Translations under genes and position numbers: made by a program
In this document: positions 22,555 to 33,600 of the stretch, in pieces
Layout: every line of letters starts with the position of its first letter
How positions within the stretch are numbered: the first letter of the stretch is position 1
The notes under the pieces: model-generated
What the model saw: only the letters and a program-made list of their open reading frames with translations
Told to the model about the DNA's origin: nothing
Database searches by the model: none
Assembly: GCF_032854445.1 (NCBI RefSeq)
Contig: NC_088296.1
Span: 20,013,853-20,077,852, forward strand
Direction: 5' to 3'
Source of the DNA: Liolophura sinensis
Taxonomy: Eukaryota > Mollusca > Polyplacophora > Chitonida > Chitonidae
Length of the DNA: 64,000 nt

Positions 22555-22860
22555 TGTTGAATTAGATCGCCACGTTGGATATATAAATAGTTGCAAAAAA
22601 GCGCAGCTGACAGACATACTTTCATTATCGACAAGGTATACACTACGGTTTGGATTCTGAATTTATTCATAGTTTTTCATCATCAAACTGTTAACTGCTT
22701 CTCTTTGCATGATTCCGTCCTTACTTCGTACTTTATACATTTTGTTATTTCTTTAATGGTTTATATTGGCTGTAGTGCTGGGAATTGGCACTGTGATTAT
22801 TGATCTGGAGCTTCCAATTTGGTTGCCGGCTTATGTGAAAGCTTATTTCGACGCACAGAT
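22555..22860 (+). repeat. Dispersed repeat family B, plus orientation
   Basis: Homologous on the opposite strand to the 51.3-51.5 kb copy: CATCAAACTGTTAACTGCTT, then GATTATTGATCTGGAGCTTC. The open frame of other copies is broken here by a frameshift after the GTGCTGGGAATTGGCA segment. Upstream GATCGCCACGTTGGATATAT resembles 28.4 kb. Confidence 0.55.
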
Positions 22861-22869
22861 ACCCACACA

Positions 22870-24250
22870 GTAGGACCTTTATTCTTACCTTTAGTGATAG
22901 GAGTGTTTATAAATTCCTATATTGTTAAAATAGAGCACCAGAGATTCTATACACGTCGCCCATATTTTTTCTAAGGAATATTAATCTTATCGAGACAACT
23001 CGAGACTGTCAACAGATCGGCCCAAATGTATCGTGTAACAGACTGTGCATAAAATGCGAAGGATTTTTATCAAAAACTGACGGACATTTCACGTCCAACA
23101 CGTTACCGCCACAGTTCATGCATCTGCTAGAGGCAACCATCACAAAGAACGCTAAACAGAGAAGCACAACAATTGCTCGGATACCTGATAACCTTCGTCG
23201 TTTATCGGAAGGATTTTAGCTGATTTATTTATTTGGTGACGGACCTTCTCACGGAGAGGACTCACGTGCAATAGTACACTAATTGTGAACAGAAGGGAAG
23301 AGTGTGTGTTGGTGGAGGGGGAAGGGGTGGTAAACAAAGTTAGTGCGAGGGGTTGATGAGAAATTTAGTTGTGCTCATTTTAAGTTGTCTGCAAGCCGCC
23401 CCTTTCATCCGTCATTCTACTGGTGAGATTCTGTCTACATGGCATTGTGTCAACTCCCAGCTAGCGGGCTGGTGCAATTTGTTTTATATAATAACCGCCA
23501 ACGACGCCATTTGTGGTGTTCTTGTAAGATTTATGACCATATGTGCACTGGTCATTGATGGACATTGTTATCATCTATAATCTGTGGTCAAGCTCCCCAT
23601 GGTCATACATTCTCGTCATCAGAAGCTGTCAGAGACAGAAGCGCACAGACATCCTGGGTTGTTGTTGTGGTACAGCGTCTTACGGAAACGCCGTGTAATT
23701 GGGAGGATATTCAGTATTCGCAGTTTACGCAAGTGATGATCCCTGCAGCTGCATTTGACACACACTGCTTTCCCATCATGTCTCATCAATGGAAACACCC
23801 ATAGCCACTAAAGCCTTCTGCTAGGCTATTACTGCAATCCCGCTTCCACCTTCCCATAACGCCACATTCTTATCTCCATGCAAGACACCTTCAAGCTATG
23901 CTCTATAAAATCAAAACCAGGGGCCACTTTCTCAAAGCGTCATTAGGTCCTATTTGTGGTAATTTACTTCGTAAATAGTGTTGTTGTCCAGGTAATATCG
24001 AGGTTATTTATAAGAAAAGTTACAAACAAAAAATCGATTTACGAAGCTATCTAAAAGTGGCTCCAGCCACCCATCAAGAGAATAGAAGAGACAAGAGTGC
24101 ATTTTGCAAAAGTGTGGTTTTAACACGTGAAGCACATTTACCATGCTGAAGTCTGTCCTTACTATATGCAGTCATGTAAGTTCTACCGGGTGATTAGACG
24201 GCGCTACCAGAGACCAGGCCTCTTTCAAAGTTCCAACTAAGGAACAATGG
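22870..24250. other. No gene seen
   Basis: Intergenic. Several 60-80 residue frames (for example 23353-23580 and 23565-23804) have no recognised domain or splice structure. Confidence 0.35.
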
Positions 24251-24255
24251 TTTGC

Positions 24256-24385
24256 CTGGTCGTGGCTTTCCCCTAGGCTCTGCCCTATTTTCTACCACCA
24301 TAATGCTGACCGCCGGCGTAAAAATGAAATATTCTTGAGTATGGCGTAAAGCACAGATGAAATAAATGAGTAAATAAATGATTTG
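24256..24385 (+). mobile_element. SINE family S1, 5'-truncated
   Basis: Starts around GGTCGTGGCTTTCCCC and keeps the tail block (GAAATATTCTTGAGTATGGC) and an AAATAAATG end. Confidence 0.8.
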
Positions 24386-24457
24386 CAATTATTACCAGGC
24401 AAAGGAAATTAATGGTTATGTGCTTATGTAGCAATGGCGAGGTATCATTTGAATTTT

Positions 24458-24790
24458 CTAGGATCATGAGCCAGATCCATCCTCAGATTTTCATCAGGAT
24501 CATGAGCCAGATCCGTCCTCAAATTTTCATCAGGATCATGAGCCAGATCCGTCCTCAAATTTTCATCAGGGTCATGGGCCAGATCCGTGCTCAAATTTTC
24601 ATCAGGATCATGAGCCAGATCCGTCCTCAAATTTTCATCAGGATCTTGGGCCAGATCCATCCTCAGATTTTCATCAGGATCATGAGCCAGATCCGTCCTC
24701 AAATTTTCATCAGGATCATGAGCCAGATCTGTCCTCAAATTTTCATCAGGATCATGGGCCAGATCCGTGCTCAAATCTTCATCAAAATCC
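24458..24790 (-). repeat. 36-bp in-frame tandem repeat, 9 copies, open on both strands
   Basis: The unit AGGATCATGAGCCAGATCCG plus TCCTCAAATTTTCATC is 12 codons long, so the frame is kept. The minus strand reads acidic DLAHDPDENLRT repeats (118 residues, 24445-24801); the plus strand reads IMSQIRPQIFIR (132 residues). Of eight variable columns, four are silent on the minus strand and two on the plus strand, a weak hint that the minus strand was coding. There is no domain or obvious gene context, and a SINE lies close by. Confidence 0.6.
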
Positions 24791-24811
24791 TTCCACAACA
24801 TTTTCGGTAAA

Positions 24812-25475
24812 GTTGCTGTCAGACAGACAGAGGAATAGACGGTGAAAAATATAACCTCTCTGGCTGAAGTAAATAGTTAATTTCCTGTTGGTTTAACCTT
24901 CCTCTGTCGCAGTACACCGCCGAAGCATCCCTTTATTACAGCAATGCGTAATGGTTACCGATAACCATTCCCACGTAATACATTTACTTGCTTGAGTTGT
25001 TTCTTTGGGGTTAATGTGGCTTGAATCAATATTTTGCGACATTATCGTCTTCCAGTATGTCCGTTCAATACAGACGACATTCTAATAGTGCTGTCAGACT
25101 GGAATGCCTTGCCAACAGACACTAGACACAACGCACTAGGAAGTCAAATTATACTGACGCCGGACTACCAGTGCGTGGCGTGTTACTTATTACCGCTTGC
25201 GCTGAGAGCCAAGCGAGGCATTGCCATAGCTATTGATTTATATATCTTATGTATGACTCTTAAGTGTCTAAGTTTTGTATCCCTGCATAAACTCTGATTC
25301 TGGTGGTGGTCTATACCGCCTTGGTGTTGTCACTTGGCATTGTTTTACTGTGGTTATATATGTACTTTATATTAAATCTGATTCAAGTCATCCAAGACCG
25401 GTGACCAACATCAATGCGTTGTTTTGTGTATTTTTTCTCTCTATAGCCAGAATGACTACAAGTATTGTTAAATGT
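24812..25475. other. No supported gene
   Basis: An 87-residue plus frame (25034-25297) includes a WNALP-type motif faintly reminiscent of C-terminal ends of non-LTR retrotransposon polyproteins, but nothing else supports it. Confidence 0.3.
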
Positions 25476-25479
25476 TTTA

Positions 25480-25800
25480 GTATGTTAAATGTGATGACAA
25501 CACAGTATTTTGAATAATACTTAACCAGTGACATCTAATAAATTGCAATTAACATCACTGATTTTTTTCGCAATTCTGCTTAAGCCATCGTGTCGGGGGG
25601 GGGGGGGGGGCGTGTACTTTGCTACAATCTATGCATTTACATGAACAATTAAAATAAAACCCTAACTGTGGTATAAATTAACCAGAAACTATATTTCATT
25701 ATTTACGTGTCACAATTTGCCATCCATCATACTGTCGTCGATGCTTTGATTTTACTCCTTGTGGTGAAATTCTTTTATACTCTTCTAGGCATTGAACCCC
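25480..25800 (+). repeat. Dispersed repeat family A, with 16-G run
   Basis: Contains CAGTGACATCTAATAAATTG (core) and the CATCATACTGTCGTCGATGC block. A run of 16 G at 25595-25610 sits between them. Confidence 0.6.
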
Positions 25801-25854
25801 GGATCTACCGCCTCTGGGGAACACGCTCTGCTAAAAAAAATGGCCATGAATCTA

Positions 25855-26065
25855 TGCGTTCAAACTGACATTTGTCCACCAGCCGTGAACCAAAATGGAT
25901 ATTCCAGGTCAATAATTGCAAGAACAATTCCCAAAGGAAGTTTAACAAAAACCACCAAAGAACTAAGAAAGTACATAACATACATTATTAGAACGGGGTC
26001 ATGCAGAAAGCAGCAGTCAACAGTTTTCAATGCTTTTGAAAGCACGGAAGGTATTTTCAAAGCGA
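25855..26065 (-). repeat. Dispersed repeat family B
   Basis: Contains CCAAAATGGATATTCCAGGT and CACCAAAGAACTAAGAAAGT. The minus strand is open for 77 residues (25860-26093) and includes LAIIDLEYPFW and a hydrophobic stretch like that of the other copies. Confidence 0.6.
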
Positions 26066-26069
26066 CTAA

Positions 26070-26685
26070 GTACTCAAATCCCGAGACCAACATATCATGC
26101 GGACTTTGGTACCGGCGTGGACGCCACGACGCTATGAAAATACTGATTATGTGTTCTTATTAAATCATCTCGCATTAAGATGTACTGACATAATTAAACC
26201 ATAAAGAAAAAAGAATCTGACAGATCCACTTTCCTCACAACATCTGACGTCCGTTTCAGGAAGATTCTGTGCACATGTAAGACTTCACAAACGTCCTTAA
26301 CAGGCACAATGTTGCCATGTTGTGCAGCAAAATCTTGTGAATCATGCACGCAATTCGGTCGAGGGTGTATTTAAAAAGCGAAAGCGGATTATTGAGTACA
26401 TGGCTTCGGGACTAATTAGGTGTATGGAGGACATCACGTAGGGCAGTGTATATCTCACGATAGTGGGCTTATGGCGGTTCCATGGTATCGAAAGGCCACA
26501 TAGTAAAAGTGCTACTGCCCTGGCAAAATTAAGTTCACCCATCATTTTCCTAGTTTTTCCAAGTCGTCAGCGTTGTGATAACACAATTTAGGCTACTATG
26601 GAGGGCTAAAAGATTGGATTTATTTTGTTTTCAGTTAATAGTATTGCATTATTTTACCTAAATCTCCTTATACCATGGTGATATG
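26070..26685. other. No gene seen
   Basis: Intergenic, without supported features. Confidence 0.4.
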
Positions 26686-26689
26686 GGGT

Positions 26690-27115
26690 GTGTATATTTC
26701 TACTATTTATGCATTTTCATGAACAGTTAGAACAAACTCTGAAGTAAATTTACAACAGGCTGTATTTCATGAGACCATTTGCCAGCAATCATGCTGTCAA
26801 AGTCCAGTTTTACTCTCTGTGCTGCACGTCTTTAATGATATTGTTTTTCTGCATTCTCCTTTTGCATTGTTTTAATGTGATTGTGTGTTAAACGTGATGA
26901 TAACACAGCATCATGAGTAATTCTAGACCAGTGACGTCTAATAAATTGCAATTAACATCACTGCAGTTTAGGACAAGTTACAATAAAACCGAGACAGATA
27001 AATTGACACGAGGCCGTATTTCACCGGTTATGTGTGACCATTTGCCAGCTATCACACTGTCGTTGCCGTTCTGGTTTTACTCTCTATGCTATACGTCTTT
27101 TAACTGCAACGACAA
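26690..27115 (+). repeat. Dispersed repeat family A, two adjacent copies
   Basis: A diverged copy (26690-26860, CAGCAATCATGCTGTC) is followed by a better one (26885-27110) with the core CAGTGACGTCTAATAAATTG and CTATCACACTGTCGTTGCCG. Confidence 0.65.
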
Positions 27116-27219
27116 CCTCGCTTGTCCAAATTACTAAAAGAGGCCAACTCATGTCTGCTTCTGGCCTTTCGGAAAGATATTTGCACGATACCTGAAACAA
27201 GTGCACCGCCATACATAAA

Positions 27220-27320
27220 CGTAAGCGTCCAGTCCTACATTCGCATACCAACCGTCAACCAAAGTGGACGTTCCAGACCAATAAATCTTAACGTCCATTC
27301 CGACATTCCAATACCGACTC
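27220..27320 (-). repeat. Dispersed repeat family B fragment
   Basis: Contains CAACCAAAGTGGACGTTCCA followed by GACCAATAAATC. It directly follows a family A copy, as at 25.5-26.1 kb. Confidence 0.5.
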
Positions 27321-27639
27321 GTAAACCACAAAAGCGCATTCCGAAGCCCGTAATCATAAAGGGATCTTAGACGTAAGTCTAAATTTTAATTATTAAATTT
27401 GGTATATTCCTTTCCCGTTATCTTTGCTGAAATATGCTGTAGAATAAATTCCTTAGAATGTACGTTGTCATCAATATTTTGACATTGTTACATCCAAAAT
27501 AACGCTTTTAAAATGATCAGAAATTTGTACCTAAGTCTAATATCGCTCTGTGTTCCCGTAGCTAAGTCGATACTTAGAAAACCCATTTTCAATACAACCT
27601 ATAACATCAGTTCCTATATGATTATGTAAGACAGAGTGT

Positions 27640-27905
27640 ACACGTAAATAGTGTTTAAATATTTAAATGAACAGTTTGAATAAAACTTTAACTGATGTAA
27701 ATTGATCATAGACTGTGCTTCACCGCTTACATGTGACTATTTGCCAGCTATCACACTGTCGTCGCTGCTCTGGTTATACTCTCTATGCTGTACGTCTGCA
27801 ACATTGTCGTCGTTGCTCTGGTTTTACTCTCTATGCTGTACGTCTGTCACACTGTGGTCGCTTCTTTGGTTTTACTGTAAGTCTTTGATTATATTGCATC
27901 TGATA
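27640..27905 (+). repeat. Dispersed repeat family A with 3x ~53-bp internal tandem
   Basis: The segment CACTGTCGTCGCTGCTCTGG through CTCTATGCTGTACGTCTG is repeated three times (27756-27880), the last copy diverged. The upstream part TTCACCGCTTACATGTGACT is single. Confidence 0.7.
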
Positions 27906-27909
27906 GATA

Positions 27910-28375
27910 TAATTTGTAAAAGTGAAATATTACTGACCAAGAAGCGATGTATAGCGTCAATATCACTTTACTTAAAAACGAAAGTGACCACATGAATGCA
28001 TCGCTTTGTCTCGCAATTTATGAATTCTATTCCCCTGATAATTAATCTAATCCCGAAAGGCAGGCATCAAGCTAACATCTGTCTGAACAGGAAAATGGTG
28101 ACATCGACAATCTTGTATAACACATTCGCAAAGCGTGTCTGTTCGTACGTCCGGCAGAGCGTGACAACATAATTAAACCCCGGGGCGGATAATTTGTCTA
28201 AAAGTATAATTAGGGTCTGGAAACATTCTGAGATGGGTGACATTGAGCTCAGTGGCCAATGAGGGTCATGAAATGCCAGTTAAAGAACTTAGACTTAGTG
28301 ACGGAAGGAACTGGCTTACAATATCTGTCGAATGCGCATGCTCAAACTGACAAAAATACATTCATGTTCCTTGTT
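27910..28375. other. No gene seen
   Basis: Intergenic. Confidence 0.4.
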
Positions 28376-28379
28376 TATT

Positions 28380-28570
28380 TGTGGCGTTTAATGAGATCGT
28401 CATATTGGATATCTGAATAGTTACAGTTCAGGCGCAAAGAGATACAGATGTTAATCATCAACAACGTAAAAAAAAATTGGTACTTGGCTTTGACTCTGAT
28501 TTCATTAATTGGCCTGGAACATATCGTGTGTCAACTTTAAAAAAACTGCTGACTGCTTCCCTTTAGCTCA
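28380..28570 (+). repeat. Dispersed repeat family B-related fragment
   Basis: GATCGTCATATTGGATATCT and AACTGCTGACTGCTTCCCTT match the region 22.56-22.70 kb in the same order. Confidence 0.45.
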
Positions 28571-28574
28571 TTCA

Positions 28575-29485
28575 CGCATTCTAAAACGCGCCCCTGAATG
28601 TGTCAATGCGCCAAGATCACTAAGGCTCTATGTGAAGCACAGTTCGCACACGGACCAACACGTAATGAGTTTTTCAACATACAGCGAGGAAGCCAACATG
28701 TCACGTGTTGTTATTCTATAATACAAAGCTCTAAATGTTATCCATGTCCAGCGTAAGCTGATGTATTTCAATACCAGATACGACATGATGTTAAGCAGCG
28801 CACCCCGTAAAAAAAGAATTGCATCCTATAAATGATCAGCAAAAAACCCAAGCTGATGCTCTCGTGACATGTCACATGTTGCGACCAGATAACGCTCATG
28901 GCCATATTGTAATTTTGATTCCTTCCGTACACAGTCCTGGCCCCAGTCAAACAAATCTATTGTACGTATCAATCCTTACAATAAACAATATTCTCTTCAT
29001 GCGAATTTAAATAAATCCACTACATTTAATTGCTTGCATTTTGCCGCGCATTTTCAACTGGAGCTGGTCCGCCGCAGGCGTCGATTGCCGGCACCACATA
29101 CGTAGCTCCTCACCTGTGCGCATGGTATGCACAAAAAAGGCCTTTCCATCACGCTGTCTTCTTAATGCTAAACACTTTACCCCATCCGCTGTCAGGCCGT
29201 AATAACTGTTGCCATGAAACGTTATATTTTGCCTGCAGTGACATCACCATTACTAGAAATATAAAGCCGTCGGGTGTATGTTTACAATTATATATGCATA
29301 TTCTAGATAAGAAGAGGCAAAAACGCATCTCCCGAAAATATCATGCATGGCGATTGTAACTTTACTGCAAATTTTTAACCTTATTTTGCTAAAGCTTCCT
29401 TGCTACGTTGAGTGAATCACTGCCTTTTATACCTAATTCTGCTGAGGTCATTTTTTTTTTTTTTTTGGCCAGGGGCTGTATAAGC
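28575..29485. other. No gene seen; T16 run at 29451-29466
   Basis: Intergenic. A 109-residue frame at 29030-29359 has no recognisable domain. Confidence 0.35.
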
Positions 29486-29489
29486 TGCC

Positions 29490-29660
29490 ACTATTTAAGC
29501 AGTGAACAGTTATAATAAAACCCTAACAGAAGTAAGCTGACAAGAGACCTTATTTCATCGGTTAAATGTGATAATTTATCAACTATCACACTGTCATCGC
29601 TGCTCTGATTTTATTCCCTTCATGTAGGTTGCATTATTTTTTATATCACAACACTTGATG
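29490..29660 (+). repeat. Dispersed repeat family A
   Basis: Contains CTATCACACTGTCATCGCTG and CTCTGATTTTATTCCC after a TTTCATCGGTTAAATGTGAT segment. Confidence 0.6.
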
Positions 29661-29664
29661 TTTT

Positions 29665-30366
29665 CAGCTAATTTAAAACCTCCCCACCCCCCAAAAATTC
29701 TCGTAAGCAAGAATAAAAGAGGAGGGAGCAATTATATTGAAAGAAAAGTGCCTGCCAGAACCGATTGGTTGAGATATGGGCGTGTGTCTGGATAAAGGTT
29801 AGGCAGGGGGAGGGATTGAACTCTACAGACACGCGCGAAATTTCTGGTCTATTAACTTTCCGGTTTTAACAATTCAGCATGGATTTCAAAAGTACATATA
29901 AATAAACTACGTATACCAGGAATACCAACTCGACGCTGAGTGGCTGACAGTGGAGACAGGGTTTCTGTGTTTAAATCTTGAAGCCTTGGTCAAGCTTGAA
30001 TAAATTGACCATACCTAAAATCTAGATGAAGCAAGGCCTAGCCTGGGCTTGCCTATCTCTCACACCAGTCAATCAGAATCGATTCTGTTTCCTTGAAGGC
30101 CGGGGTGCTCTTGTTGTTGTTAGCAACACAACGTGACTCAGCTTATCCAGGAGTGGTGTGAATTATCACAATTTCCGTTTTCATAATGCGCTGTGGTAAA
30201 GATAAAGCGTTTAAAACTGCGACGCTACGTACCATTCTAAACAAAACCATGGGAAGCCATAATAAAAGTGTCGCGTTATGTAGGTGGCTCAAAGTATACT
30301 CTGTGTTCAAAAGGAAAAGACATGTTAAGCCTGCTGTGTATTTGTCAGTTCTGAGTAATAAGAGAC
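29665..30366. other. Downstream flank of the opsin gene, no other gene seen
   Basis: On the minus strand this would be the opsin 3' untranslated region or a further intron. I see no AATAAA signal on that strand in the first ~700 bp after the stop. Confidence 0.35.
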
Positions 30367-30627
30367 TTACTTCCTGTTCTGTTGCACTTCAATCTGCCGA
30401 TCGCCGACTCGCTGAAGCCTTCTTGAGCACTGTGCGATCAGAGCATTCCGAAAGGTGGAGTTGGTTAAGGTATAGATGACAGGGTTCAGTGCGCATGACG
30501 CTTTACAAAAGAACGTTGGGAAGGGAGATAACCATGCCGGAGGAGGAGCGACGAGAGCGGCCCAGAGAGATATAAAGGCATACGGTGACCAGCATATGAG
30601 AAAACAGCCAACCATTATCATGGAGAT
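30367..30627 (-). CDS. Opsin exon 4 (helices VI, VII and C-tail)
   Basis: The acceptor TTCTGTCTTCAG precedes 30627. It encodes residues 262-347: CWSPYA of helix VI, a PPP-containing outer loop, K303 in FCKASCALNPVIY, then NSTFR and a basic tail of about 27 residues ending at TAA (30369-30367). The stop overlaps a perfect donor (GGAA|GTAAGT, GT at 30370-30369), so a longer C-terminus encoded by another exon is possible. Confidence 0.9.
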   Translation of the reverse strand: MSMIMVGCFLICWSPYAFISLWAALVAPPPAWLSPFPTFFCKASCALNPVIYTLTNSTFRNALIAQCSRRLQRVGDRQIEVQQNRK

Positions 30628-33600
30628 CTGAAGACAGAATAATCAAATACAGAAGAAATTATTTACACCGGAAGACTAAAATTAATAATGACTATCATAA
30701 TATCGTGGATGACCGCAAAACTGTGCGAAATGTAAAAATAGCGGCCAATGGGGGACCAAATCACTCATAATGTACGATTACAGAAGAAAGGAAATCAGCT
30801 GCGAATCTAGTGATGAAATACAATCTGGTAAACGCCGTTCTCAAAATGCCAGGGTGACAAAATAAAACAAGCCCCCAAAAATCTTTGCTAACTGAAAATG
30901 CCATTATTCATGTATATTTACACGACAGTACGTTCGGTTTAAGACAGACGCGTTTTATATGCCATATACATACACTATCAAAAAATAGCGATACAAAATG
31001 AATTTGACGGACGACATAGAGTGAATTTTATTGTTATCACTGTCACTTTACCTCGTAAAACCGGGTCCACATGTTCGTTATGACAAATTGCGCCATGTGA
31101 ACCTGGCTTATTATATTTACCAGTCGCCAAGACCACACTTTTGGTCGTCGTTTGTGACAAGGCTTCGGATTTTTCCAAAGTGTATTATAATTAACTAATA
31201 AAGGTACAAAGTTAGGTTTCATTGTCAAACAAGCTAAACCCAGCAGTCGATGATGTTGCCCAAGAGCCAAATATAACATCAGCAGGGCTAAGCGCAAAAC
31301 TGAAAACTTGACCTAAAGTCAATTTTGTTAAGGCCGGGTTGTTCGAAACTGTCATTATATTTATTTGGTTGGTGTTTTACGCCTGACTCAAGAATATTTC
31401 ACTTATTTGACGGCGGCCAGTATTATGGTGGGAGACAACCAGGTTCTGTAAATAAATGTGCACATGTTCTTAATCACTTGCAGTTACCATAAGAAAATGA
31501 TACATTTAAATCAGAGAGGTCGTTCGGGACGACATACACCCCTCACCTGTGTTGGTTTGGCTTCTGACTGCACTGTATGCGCACGCATAACCTGGTCCAG
31601 AGATGCCGGACCCTGCGAGATTCGATGAGGGTCCAGTTTTCGTGTCACCTGCCAGATTTTTGTGTAGCAGTACGTCATGATGGTAAGATGACCTGCAAAG
31701 CAGAATATGATGAGGCAGATGGAGTACAGGATTTCACCGACGCTACGCCCGACCCAGTCTACCGTGCAGGAGGTGCCGAATGGCTCGAATGTGTACTTAC
31801 TCCAACCGAATAAAGGAGGTGACGTCCATAGCAATGAGTAACCCCACGTGGCTAAAATGGAGTATATAGCACGGCTTTCTGTGATCACGTACTCTGTAAG
31901 ACATCAACAAAGGTATATTAAAACTTTGGTGGGTATCTTATACAGTCAAGATATTAGTCTAAGTTTAAGAAGATAGCAAGAGACTACACAGTGGTGTTTG
32001 CAGAAAACTTGAACATACAAAGCTGTGTTTTATTCTACGGATTTTTACAAAAGAGTTGCAACGTTAAAGAACATGTAACATGATGACTCTTGAATAACGG
32101 ACAGTTTTCTGAGTGAAAGAAGTACCTGCAGCAAAACACTGATTTGTGGCAAGTTACTGACAAATTCTTCCGCATGTTGATTATAGTACAAAATCTCATC
32201 AGGATTGTAAATGACTCTTGTAAACAACCCAACATTACTGACTCCCCTGAATGTGTCAATATCTCGTTTGAGAACTTAGAAAAGGGTTAAGAAAATGGGC
32301 TATACTCTTCAGACTTAAAACCAGGGATTCTACACACGCATTACTTCTTTCTTGTAGAATGTTTTAGGCCTCTCTGTTGAGGTAATGGTTAGAGCGTCCG
32401 CCTCGAAGGCGGTGTCATGTGTCTGGGTGGGGTGTCATGCCTTGTGTTTTCGGCATGATATTTTAGAGGGGGCAGCATACCCTGGTGGCATGAAGTCGCC
32501 CTGCCACAAGAAGACAAAGTATACGGCAGCACACTGGTTGCATGAACTCACCCTACCACTAGAAGACAAAGTATATGTACACACTTTTTACGATATTGGC
32601 CTATTATAAAGGAACGGAGGTTTTCACAATTTGCACTCACGTGGCTTACAGATGATGAGGAAGCGGAATATGCTGATGCACACTAACGTATTCATGGAGG
32701 TCATAGCGAAAGTGAAAGTGGCGAACCCACAGATCACGCAGCCAATCTCTCCGAACAGCCATTGGCCAGCGAAGCCCGATGCCGTGGTGAAAGGATAGCC
32801 AAATATGGAGATACATCCGTCAGCGACAGCCATGTTCAGCAGCAGCATGTTGTGAGGCTTTGACCGGAACTTAGGAGAGCGACATATAACGTAGATAACC
32901 AGACTATTTCCGGCCGTAGCGAAGATGCCTGTTGCAGAAAATAAAGGTGTAGCAAATATTTGATCAATAATTCCGGCAAATAATTAATATTCCAACCAAG
33001 ACCCTGGAATCTCTTAGACACGATATAGCCCTACACGAGATTAAACGTGTTTAAAGAGAAAACATATCCAGGCTCAAGGTTGTGCTGAAGAAGGCGTATA
33101 CAAATTTAGTTTGGTCACAAATTTAGTTTTAGGATTAGGCTACTTCCATACTTTGCACTTCCGTCGAAGTACCGATACGCGCTACGTGAGTTGTGAAATA
33201 TTTACTCTAATATCGCATGTGGATGAACTGAACAACGTTTATTATACACTGAACAGAGTAACCAAGTTAAAGTAAACAGAAACAGATATATACAGTGCCT
33301 TTAATATGAAAATATTGAAATGTTGTGTGCAAAGGAGATCATTTCAACGGGGAGCCAGAAGTATCCACACAAAAATAGAATGCCTATCCAGCATTATGAT
33401 GAAGAACCAGGTAAACTCGATACTTATATTATTACATTCTTTCTGATAGAAAACATGCAGACATGGCTTCATAAAACAGCAAAACATTAAGTGCCCCTCT
33501 CTCCCACCCCCCTGCTAAACTTTTGAAATTGCGGGGCACGAGGGTCCCCGTCCTCCATCCCACCGCTTCCCACGCCACTGTCCAGTATACATATAATAAA

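Noticed and set aside
25034-25297. C-terminal fragment of a non-LTR reverse transcriptase (WNALP-like motif)
   Set aside because: Only one short motif is suggestive; no upstream catalytic motifs were found in any frame.
31577-31813. Plus-strand 78-residue open frame
   Set aside because: It lies antisense to opsin exon 3, whose motifs and splice sites are convincing.
32371-32425. tRNA gene with CCGCCTCGAAGGCGG anticodon-like stem
   Set aside because: The loop is 5 rather than 7 bases, the T-arm is missing and SINE body sequence follows.
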